Shown one piece after another: positions 34,500 to 41,777 of a stretch of DNA of 64,000 bases; position 1 is the first letter of the stretch, and every line of letters begins with the position of its first letter. This DNA comes from Microcoleus sp. FACHB-672 (GTDB lineage Bacteria; Cyanobacteriota; Cyanobacteriia; Cyanobacteriales; Oscillatoriaceae), in contig NZ_JACJOU010000033.1 in NCBI RefSeq assembly GCF_014695725.1, positions 526,527 through 590,526 on the forward strand. Direction: 5' to 3'. The notes below the pieces were generated by a model. It made no database searches, was not told the origin of the DNA, and worked only from the letters and a program-made list of their open reading frames with translations. The position numbers and the translations under genes were made by a program.

Positions 34500-36614
34500 A
34501 TGCGAAATCACCGTCAGTTGCTAGAAATTGCTGAATATCTCTCAATCGCTGGATCGGCGGTGGGAACTGTTGTTGCTGTGGCGTCACAGCAAGTCGTCTA
34601 TGCAGCGACACCGATTTCGCTGTCGTTGTTGCTGAATCTGCTGAATCGCCGCCGGCTGGAGAATTTGCCGGCAGCCGGTGGCACAAGTGAGATTATCCAA
34701 GTACAGCGCCAACTTCTCGGCGAGGTGGAATCTGTGCGCCGGCAACTTTCAGCAATGCCGGTTCAGGATGCCGGTGCAGATATAACCGTGTTGAGGCAGC
34801 TATCCGAAAAAATTACGGATTTGCCAACCTTGCAAGCACAACTTACGGAGATTAACCATCGGCTCGATAGAGAGAAGCAAAATTTTGAGCCGGTGTCGGC
34901 TGACTCTAATTTAGAGCAGCAAATTGAGGAATTAAGAATTGGGTTAATTCGAGCCATTGAACAAATTGCTCATCAGCAGCATGAAGCTCAAAATGGAGCG
35001 CCAAGACAGGATTTCATGCGGCTATTTACCCAAATGGAAACGCTACAGCAGCAGCAAATTATTCTCAAGCAAACCGTCGCACCGATAGAAGGGGCACTGA
35101 CAGGTTTTATGGGCTATTTAGATGCTCATAGCGAGCAATTTAACCGGCGAATAGGAACGTTTGAGGTTGCAACTGAAAGGCAGGTGGCAGAGTTAAGAGA
35201 AGTGCTGACACAGATGCAACAGCGACTCAATGAAGAGCGGCAAAACTTGGCGTCGATACCGGCTCGCTCAGAATCGATTGATTTGAGGAATATAGAAGCT
35301 GCGTTAGCCAAACTTTCAGAAGAACTCGCAGCGTTGCCGGCGCAAATGCCAAGCCAAAGCTCTTCACTTGAAACATTTGATTATAATTTAATTCAAGAAG
35401 AAATTGCGAAATTGCTGCAAAGCCAACTTGATTTTAATCCAATTCGAGAAGAAATTGCGAAATTGCGAATTCAGTATGTAGATTTGCAAGAATCTGTTGA
35501 TAATTTAGCTGAGCGTCTAAATGGAGAAAAGCAGCTTAGCAGTGGCAGAGTAGCTAGAGAAGCGGAGAGAAAGAGAGAGCCAATTATTATTCTGCCGGCT
35601 CCAGAGGAGAAACCCGCTGAAAAAAGACGAGAAGTTGAGCCAGTGCAAGCTGTTCTTGTGGAGCCGGTATCAAAACCAAAATCGAAAATTTGGCGGTGTA
35701 TCAAGACACTTACCGGACATTCAAGCGCTGTCACCTGCCTTGCCATCAGTGCCGGCGGCAACCAGCTAGCAACTGGAAGCTATAAAGAAATTAAACTTTG
35801 GAATTTAAAGACAGGTGAAGAACTTCAAACTCTGGCTATGCAGTCAGAAGCGATGTCAGTTTCCGCCCTGGCTTTTAGCCCAAATGCCGAGATCATTGCC
35901 TCCGCAAATGCCGATGTTGAGATATGGAACTTAAGAACCGGCCAACAAATTCGCACCCTAGAAACTTCATGCTGGGCTTTATCGGTTGCGATTAGTCCGG
36001 ATGGTAAAACTCTCGTCAGTGGGGGTGAAGATCCCGTTGATGAAACAGGTTCAATTCAGATATGGAATTTGGAAACTGGAGAACTTCTCCACGATTTAGG
36101 CTCAGATGTGATTGATTCAGTTGCCATTAGTCCAGATAGTCAAATTTTAGCAAGTGCCGGCCTTAAGGGAATCGATGAAGATGAAATCGACGAAATCGAC
36201 GAAGCCGGTTTAATTCAGTTGCGGCGTCTAGATACCGGCAAAATTATTCATACCCTAACTGAGCCTTCTGGAAAGGTTTATTCAGTGGCAATCAGTTCGG
36301 ATGGAAAAGTGCTGGCGAGTGGCAGTCATAATGGAACTGTAAAGCTATGGAATTTGAGGACAGGAGAGTTATTGCGTACCCTTGCCGGTCATTCGCTGCC
36401 GGTTCATTCAGTTGCCATCAGTTCTGATGGAAAACTTCTGGCAAGTGGCAGTAGCGATCAAACCGTTAAATTGTGGAATTTGCAGACTGGAGAATTGCTG
36501 CAAACACTGACTGAACACTCCGAGAAAGTTTCTGCTGTAGCTTTCAGTCCGGATGGTCAAATTCTGGTAAGTTGCAGCAGTGACATGACGATTAAAGTGT
36601 GCCGGTGTGATTGA
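34500..36614 (+). CDS. Hairpin-family member F: membrane hairpin + coiled coil + WD40 propeller
   Basis: 704 residues. Shared hairpin at residues 7-55 (LLEIAEYLSIAGSAVGTVVA ... LSLLLNLLNRRRLEN), very close to member C. The coiled coil runs 60-350, with a basic linker 355-395. Then come seven WD40 repeats (395-704) starting WRCIKTLTGHSSAVTCLAIS, parallel to WRCVRTLTGHTDWVSGLAIS in member A. The fourth blade is odd: it carries an acidic insert IDEDEIDEIDEAG made of a short tandem repeat, and its WD is replaced by LRR. The last blade ends KVCRCD. So F joins a C-like N-terminus to an A-like C-terminus, evidence for module exchange. Function unknown. Confidence 0.93.
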   Translation: MRNHRQLLEIAEYLSIAGSAVGTVVAVASQQVVYAATPISLSLLLNLLNRRRLENLPAAGGTSEIIQVQRQLLGEVESVRRQLSAMPVQDAGADITVLRQLSEKITDLPTLQAQLTEINHRLDREKQNFEPVSADSNLEQQIEELRIGLIRAIEQIAHQQHEAQNGAPRQDFMRLFTQMETLQQQQIILKQTVAPIEGALTGFMGYLDAHSEQFNRRIGTFEVATERQVAELREVLTQMQQRLNEERQNLASIPARSESIDLRNIEAALAKLSEELAALPAQMPSQSSSLETFDYNLIQEEIAKLLQSQLDFNPIREEIAKLRIQYVDLQESVDNLAERLNGEKQLSSGRVAREAERKREPIIILPAPEEKPAEKRREVEPVQAVLVEPVSKPKSKIWRCIKTLTGHSSAVTCLAISAGGNQLATGSYKEIKLWNLKTGEELQTLAMQSEAMSVSALAFSPNAEIIASANADVEIWNLRTGQQIRTLETSCWALSVAISPDGKTLVSGGEDPVDETGSIQIWNLETGELLHDLGSDVIDSVAISPDSQILASAGLKGIDEDEIDEIDEAGLIQLRRLDTGKIIHTLTEPSGKVYSVAISSDGKVLASGSHNGTVKLWNLRTGELLRTLAGHSLPVHSVAISSDGKLLASGSSDQTVKLWNLQTGELLQTLTEHSEKVSAVAFSPDGQILVSCSSDMTIKVCRCD

Positions 36615-36725
36615 TTGGGGGATTAGATTAATGCTAAATCTCCTATTATCAAATTAGTGGCAGTAACTGAAACTCAACAAATATTGAACCAGTTATTTGC
36701 TACAAAAAGTCATGGTTATATTCAG

Positions 36726-38303
36726 ATGAAATCTAGCCGCAGAACACTCTTAAAAGCCTTTCTACTTGGATTAGCTGCCCCGTTTCTCAACCGGCTGCCG
36801 GCACACTCGCAGCAAAGCCAAGACTTCGCCAACAAGGATACAGCAACCACGACACCGGCAGCCAATCCCACCGCAGCAGAAAACCAAAAAGATGGCACAA
36901 AGGATTGGCAACTAACCAACCCAGCGAGAAAGCGAGAAATTGAAGGTTACGCCTCTCTCACCAGTGTTAATCGCGGCTCACAAATTAAGCTATTTGTCAA
37001 TACAAAAGAACCAAATTATACGATTGAGATTTTTCGTATGGGTTGGTATGAAGGTGCCGGCGCACGTCGCATGAGTGATCCGATTACTCAAACAGGAATT
37101 AGACAGCCGCTACCAATTGAAGATAAAGCCTCTGGATTGATAGAATGCAACTGGAACGAGCCTTATATTCTGGAAATTCCTAATAACCCAAATGACCCAA
37201 CAGATTGGGCAAGTGGAGTTTATTTAGCTAAACTAACTGCCGACAAAAGCGGCAAACAAAGTTACATTATTTTTGTTGTGCGCGATGACAAACGCAAGTC
37301 CGATATTCTTTTTCAATCGAGCGTGACAACCTTTCAAGCTTATAACAATTGGGGCGGCAAATCTCTTTACCGATGGAACAGTAAAAGTAAACAAGCTTAT
37401 AAAGTATCATTTAACCGGCCTTATGCGGTTAGCCCGAACCCTGCTGCTGCTTATGGTGTCGGTGCCGGCGAATTTTTAACTAACATTCAACCCTACAGAA
37501 GAGTCTCCAGTGCCGGTTGGGAATACAACATGGTGCGCTGGCTAGAACGAGAAGGCTATGATGTTACCTATGCCACCAATATTGATACCCACTTCAATTC
37601 TCGTTTGCTGCCGGCACACAAAGTTTTTCTTTCCGTTGGGCATGATGAATACTGGTCGTGGGAAATGCGGCAAAATGTAGAATCTGCACGGGATAAAGGT
37701 GTTAGCTTAGGATTTTTTTCATCAAACACTTGTTTCTGGCAAATTCGATTTGAACCCAGCCGAATTACCCGCGATTTAAACCGTACCATTGTTGGCTATA
37801 AAGAAATGATTGCGAAAGATCCCTTTATCCGAAATGGAGACCCAAAAACAAATGTCCGGGCAACAACTTTATGGCGATATCAACCCGTAAATCGCCCCGA
37901 AGACGCCTTCATTGGCGTTATGTATGAAACCTTTCAAGTCGATGCCGATCTTGTGATAGATAATGCCCCAGAGTGGCTGCTTGCCGGCACCAATTTAAAT
38001 AAGGGAGATCGCTTACCGGGACTTCTCGGTTACGAAGTGGATCGGATGTTTGGCAATGCGCCGAAAAATACAATTCGTCTTTGCCACTCGCCCTATTCTC
38101 ATGAAAATGGAACCCGCTATGCTGATATGACGGCTTATACAACTGATAGCGGTGCCCTTGTTTTTGCCACCGGCTCTATGCAGTGGAGTTGGGGATTAGA
38201 CGACTATAACGCACCTGATTTGCGTTCATCCCGTCTCACCCCCGCAGCCGAGCAAATGACCCGCAATGTTTTGGCACAAATGCAAGTGAAAACTCAAACA
38301 TGA
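36726..38303 (+). CDS. Tat-exported N,N-dimethylformamidase beta-subunit-like protein
   Basis: Start set at ATG 36726; the frame extends upstream to 36657 but residues there look non-coding. The N-terminus SSRRTLLKAFLLGLAAPFL has a twin-arginine signal (S-R-R-T-L-L-K) with a cleavage site around AHS. A Thr/Ala-rich linker leads to a large domain. Its features resemble the DMFase beta-subunit C-terminal family: EGYASLTSVNRGSQIKLFVN (a beta-sandwich start), RMGWYEGAGARRM, QAYNNWGGKSLY, and SVGHDEYWSWEMRQ with acidic and His residues suited to metal binding. Members of this family are often exported and uncharacterised. I would not assert dimethylformamide as substrate. Located 112 bases after member F on the same strand. 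Confidence 0.88.
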   Translation: MKSSRRTLLKAFLLGLAAPFLNRLPAHSQQSQDFANKDTATTTPAANPTAAENQKDGTKDWQLTNPARKREIEGYASLTSVNRGSQIKLFVNTKEPNYTIEIFRMGWYEGAGARRMSDPITQTGIRQPLPIEDKASGLIECNWNEPYILEIPNNPNDPTDWASGVYLAKLTADKSGKQSYIIFVVRDDKRKSDILFQSSVTTFQAYNNWGGKSLYRWNSKSKQAYKVSFNRPYAVSPNPAAAYGVGAGEFLTNIQPYRRVSSAGWEYNMVRWLEREGYDVTYATNIDTHFNSRLLPAHKVFLSVGHDEYWSWEMRQNVESARDKGVSLGFFSSNTCFWQIRFEPSRITRDLNRTIVGYKEMIAKDPFIRNGDPKTNVRATTLWRYQPVNRPEDAFIGVMYETFQVDADLVIDNAPEWLLAGTNLNKGDRLPGLLGYEVDRMFGNAPKNTIRLCHSPYSHENGTRYADMTAYTTDSGALVFATGSMQWSWGLDDYNAPDLRSSRLTPAAEQMTRNVLAQMQVKTQT

Positions 38304-38319
38304 AACCCAAACATCAATT

Positions 38320-38574
38320 TTAAAGGTCTCCCGGTGTATCGGGCGCAACCTCAATGCCACCGGCTTCTCTGACGATCTGTTGATCGGTGATTAAATCGCT
38401 TAACTCTTCAATTTTGACGCCGATATCCTGGCAAGCGTGCTTCAACTGTTGCTTAAACGTGTTGAGATCCGTACCGTAACCACATAGGTGCGCGGCAGTT
38501 TCGATTCCCTGAGCGGCATTTGCTTTAGCGCAGTCAATCAGCTCAAGACCCTGAAGGGGTGTGGGTGATGCCAT
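38320..38574 (-). CDS. Small conserved hypothetical protein
   Basis: 84 residues: MASPTPLQGLELIDCAKANA, then AAHLCGYGTDLNTFKQQLKH and IGVKIEELSDLITDQQ, ending EVAPDTPGDL. The acidic, helix-rich sequence with paired cysteines is protein-like. I recognise the general look of a cyanobacterial conserved protein but know no function. It converges with the Tat-exported gene, 16 bases from its stop. Confidence 0.68.
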   Translation of the reverse strand: MASPTPLQGLELIDCAKANAAQGIETAAHLCGYGTDLNTFKQQLKHACQDIGVKIEELSDLITDQQIVREAGGIEVAPDTPGDL

Positions 38575-38789
38575 AGTTTGAGGGTTTTTTTAGTTTATAG
38601 CCACCAGCAATTTACCAAATAGCCGGTGCCGGCTCATCCATCTTTGGTGATAAACCGATCTGGAGTGCTGAGGCGCTGGCATCGTCGCACCCGTCGCCAC
38701 ACGCACCCAGGATTAAAAGCCGGCGCAGAATAATTGCATCCCCAATTGGATGATACAAATTTGAAATTTTATATTTTTTGAGCAGATTT

Positions 38790-38873
38790 TTTGCTCTGAA
38801 TAGGAGTGGGTTTCATAAGCTGAAGCGGAAGGAGGGGGATAATGCTATGGTTAATAAAATACTTTTTCTTTGA
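38790..38873 (+). pseudogene. Gene-end remnant, left copy (possibly DNA methyltransferase C-terminus)
   Basis: The frame reads FALNRSGFHKLKRKEGDNAM VNKILFL then stop. It aligns with the right copy at 39808-39891 (RGGLHKLEPKKLGNAMGEKI). Both DNA stretches share about 44 of 58 bases by eye. The (G)GLxKLEP pattern resembles C-termini of N6-adenine DNA methyltransferases; that identity is an inference. Confidence 0.5.
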
Positions 38874-38907
38874 GTGGCAGCAACGACATATCAAGCTTTT
38901 ATAACTA

Positions 38908-39327
38908 ATGTCTAGACGTGATAATTTACATTTATCCCTGCGCCGCACGCTGGAAAAAGACGGATGGACGATTACGGATGACCCGTTAATCTTAGTGTTA
39001 GAACAAACGCTATTGAAAGCTGATTTAGGAGCCGAAAAGTTTTTCGCAGCCCAAAAAGAAGGACGGAAAATTGCTGTAGAAATCAAAGACTTCGATTCCC
39101 CTTCAGTCATTAATGAACTAGAGAAAACGATGGGACAGCTTCAGCTTTACCAATGGGCTTTGGAGAACCAAGAACCCGAAAGGCAGTTATTTCTAGCAAT
39201 TAGTTACGTCATATATATTCGACACTTCCAAAAACCAATTTTTCAGTTAGCCGTCCAGCGGAATAGAATTAACTTATTAGTTTATAACCCAGAGGGGGAG
39301 GCTATTGTTGAATGGATAGCTCACTAA
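38908..39327 (+). CDS. xisH: XisH family protein
   Basis: 139 residues of the XisH family, known in Nostoc/Anabaena as a factor that controls excision of the fdxN element together with XisI. Opens MSRRDNLHLSLRRTLEKDGW TITDDP, the typical N-terminal helix and strand. The core has KFFAAQKEGRKIAVEIKDFD, a PD-(D/E)xK-like arrangement (E-I-K in a strand), so a nuclease-related fold is plausible. Ends RINLLVYNPEGEAIVEW. The stop overlaps the xisI start by 16 bases, the usual arrangement. xisHI pairs are scattered across cyanobacteria without the fdxN element, so an excision role here is not implied. Confidence 0.95.
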   Translation: MSRRDNLHLSLRRTLEKDGWTITDDPLILVLEQTLLKADLGAEKFFAAQKEGRKIAVEIKDFDSPSVINELEKTMGQLQLYQWALENQEPERQLFLAISYVIYIRHFQKPIFQLAVQRNRINLLVYNPEGEAIVEWIAH

Positions 39328-39647
39328 GCTATGCAGATATCCTGAAAAAAACCTTGCAAGAGGCAACTCTCGCCCAACCTCGCTTACAAGCGATTCAGCT
39401 TTATCCTGTCTGCGATACCGATGCCGGTCACTTCTTAATTTTGGCTACAGGCTGGGATAAGCAACGCTGGATCGACACTATTCTGTTTCACGCTCGCTTG
39501 GTCGATTGCCAAGTCATCATTGAGGAAGATAACTTCGAGGAAGGGTTAACCTCTGCACTGATTGCCGCCGGTGTCCCAGCAGAGCATATTGTGACTAGCC
39601 TTGATTATCAAAGTGGTGCTAGCTCCGTCGTGTTTCAGCCGGCGTGA
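39312..39647 (+). CDS. xisI: XisI family protein
   Basis: 111 residues, full length for XisI. Family features are the start SYADILKKTLQEATLAQP, the strand pair FLILATGWDKQRWIDTILFH, then DCQVIIEEDNFEEGL and a C-terminal AGVPAEHIVTSLDY. Translationally coupled to xisH (16-base overlap). Works with XisH by family precedent; the biochemical activity is unknown. The pair is bracketed by two related gene-end remnants (38790-38873 and 39808-39891). Confidence 0.95.
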   Translation: MDSSLSYADILKKTLQEATLAQPRLQAIQLYPVCDTDAGHFLILATGWDKQRWIDTILFHARLVDCQVIIEEDNFEEGLTSALIAAGVPAEHIVTSLDYQSGASSVVFQPA

Positions 39648-39670
39648 AGTCTAGCTAGAATCATTTTTTA

Positions 39671-39891
39671 ATGGCTATAGCAATCTGTACTGAACCCCTT
39701 TGTCAACCGGCTCTTGCTAAGGCACTTTTAGAGAAGCCAGAATTATTGAAAAAGGTGGAATTGACACTCAATCAGATTTCTGATGAGGCACTGATGGGTG
39801 AAGGAAGATGTATCGGGGTGGGTTGCATAAGCTGGAGCCGAAGAAATTGGGTAATGCTATGGGTGAAAAGATTGTTGAGGTTTTACCCTAA
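39671..39891 (+). pseudogene. Frameshifted gene fragment, right copy (possibly DNA methyltransferase C-terminus)
   Basis: From ATG 39671 the frame reads MAIAICTEPLCQPALAKALL then EKPELLKKVELTLNQISDEA up to about 39805. A one-base slip then moves the sense to the frame starting ATG 39808: MYRGGLHKLEPKKLGNAMGE KIVEVLP and stop at 39891. That tail is homologous to the remnant on the left of xisHI. The first part could be a separate small gene; the slip makes an intact protein unlikely. Continuing in the original frame gives an unrelated Trp/Arg-rich tail to 39910. Confidence 0.5.
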
Positions 39892-40014
39892 TTGCTCACC
39901 TAGGGTTTAACGACTAACATTATCAGCTACAAGTAACCTCAAACAACGTAGAAAGAATGTTGCTAAGTCCGGTGCATGGGTTTGTTATGTGTATAATCTC
40001 TAAGTCCAAAGCAA

Positions 40015-41322
40015 TTAATTATTGCTATCTGCCATAAAGAAATTCGGTTCATCTTGATCGTTAGAATCAGACTCCTCAGAAATCTCTATTGGTTCTAAGA
40101 CCTCACCAAATACTTCTGTATACGCTTCTAAAAACTGTGGTGACTGTCGAAAATCTTTAAAAACGGGCCAGTCTTTGTAGTGTTCTTTGTCAACTTCTCC
40201 CTTTGCACCAATTTTTCTCATGATATTGGTAGCTTCATCAAATTGGTCTAACAGCACAGCCCTAGTTAATTTAAAGGAATTATTGCATGAACTCCAATCA
40301 GTAGATAAGATTATTTCCTCTGCTTTCTTTGGATCTCCTCCCCACTTATAAGCGATAGCACTATTTATTGTAAATATAAGTTTATCTTGTTGTGAATTGT
40401 GCTTAGGTAAACACAACGCAAAGGACAAAAGCCTCTTTGCTAAATCATATTTTTCCTCTTTCAATAGATCATAACAAACATTGTTTAGACGCTTATCTGC
40501 AATAAATAGCTCAGATGGCGTTAATTTTCGCCAAACGACATGAGTGAGTTTGGTTGCAAGTTCAAAAAGAATCTCACAGGAGCGTTGAAAATATTCGTTA
40601 TTTACGCCAAGTTTTTTCCCAACTATACAATCTTCATCAAGCGAAACACTATGTTTTCTACAAACATTAATGTACTGAGATGAAATTTCTCCATCCGTAT
40701 GTACAAATAAATTTCTACGCTCTGTCAGTTCAATAAAGTCAGACCAAATACTTAGGTCTTTTCGTAAGGATATTCCAAGCTTCTTTTCTAACCATTCAAA
40801 ATGCTCTGAATGACTTGCACGAAGAACTGATTCTATTTCTTTTTCCAAAACATATTCTCGTGCAACTTCTAAAGTACCAAATTCAACTAAATTAGCAAAA
40901 GTTAACTGTTTTTCTGAAGCATTAAGCAGTTCAGGTTTTGCATAGTACATAGCTCTAATAAGCCGACCCATGAAGGCATCAAATTGACTAACTATGGTTA
41001 CTAAGAAACCTTTAGGAGTTATTGAAAATGCCGCATTAAAATTAGAGCCTTCTCGTGTTAAAAATTTCAAATCATAAGCATATCTTGGACTAATTCCATA
41101 GATCTCTGCTTGGCGTATGTACTTAATCTCTTTTGTTTCAATTTTTTTAATAAATTGTCCGTTTTTCTCAAGAAACTGTTCAATTTTAGAATGTGACTTT
41201 TGGCGAGCCTCATCTAGAGCTTCCATAATTATTGGTAAACTATCAGCTAGCCCATTGATTTCAATTAAAAATTTGTGAAGTGCCAGTTCAAAAGGATATT
41301 CTTGCTTACTTTCCTCTGCCAT
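40015..41322 (-). CDS. AT-rich protein with HEPN-like Rx4H motif and TPR-like tail
   Basis: 435 residues. Residues 95-215 resemble a HEPN-type all-helical domain, with the diagnostic R-x4-H at R203-N-L-F-V-H208 inside ELTERRNLFVHTDGEIS and the trailing Y of SSQYI. That arrangement is common in HEPN ribonucleases and RNA-binding proteins of defence and toxin-antitoxin systems. Residues 270-400 are repeated helix pairs (YDLLKEEKYDLAKRLLSFAL), TPR-like. The tail is acidic. The gene is clearly more AT-rich than its neighbours and has non-local codon use, a sign of acquisition. Stands alone on the minus strand. RNase activity is inference from the motif only. Confidence 0.72.
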   Translation of the reverse strand: MAEESKQEYPFELALHKFLIEINGLADSLPIIMEALDEARQKSHSKIEQFLEKNGQFIKKIETKEIKYIRQAEIYGISPRYAYDLKFLTREGSNFNAAFSITPKGFLVTIVSQFDAFMGRLIRAMYYAKPELLNASEKQLTFANLVEFGTLEVAREYVLEKEIESVLRASHSEHFEWLEKKLGISLRKDLSIWSDFIELTERRNLFVHTDGEISSQYINVCRKHSVSLDEDCIVGKKLGVNNEYFQRSCEILFELATKLTHVVWRKLTPSELFIADKRLNNVCYDLLKEEKYDLAKRLLSFALCLPKHNSQQDKLIFTINSAIAYKWGGDPKKAEEIILSTDWSSCNNSFKLTRAVLLDQFDEATNIMRKIGAKGEVDKEHYKDWPVFKDFRQSPQFLEAYTEVFGEVLEPIEISEESDSNDQDEPNFFMADSNN

Positions 41323-41777
41323 AACTTGCTTAATTTTGAAGTGAAGTATTGATCACACGTTGCCGTTGCCTGATACCTAACTATTAATTGTGCCGTAGTT
41401 CAGGTCTAATACGCAATTACAGCGCATCAAACGCTAGCATTTAATACCTAAACTTATGCTTATCCACCGGCTCTACCCAAATCGTACGAATTCCGAAGTA
41501 ACTGGCCTCCCAGCAACGTCCAGAGCCACGTCCAAAGGCTGAACATCTTTTTTAGATTCTAAATTATTTTAGACTCTCCTAATTCTACTTCATCAAATTC
41601 CTAGTAAACTTCCCCAAAACCGCTAGTCTCCAATCGCAAAGCGTGTGCCGGCACCTAATAAATAAACCGGCCACTCAAGCGCAAATCCTTCTTGAAACTA
41701 AAGTCAACCCATCCATTAAAAGGATAGAGAGAATGAGAGCGATCAGCAAATTGTAAGAGTATGTTTGTATAACAACA
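41323..41777. other. Intergenic region, no gene seen
   Basis: 455 bases upstream of the HEPN-like gene and downstream of the 700-residue gene. No ORF or strong hairpin. It presumably holds the HEPN gene's promoter. Confidence 0.5.

Noticed and set aside
38790..39910. xisHI region as an intact mobile element
   Set aside because: The flanking copies are diverged gene ends in direct orientation; no transposase, terminal inverted repeats or target duplication were found.
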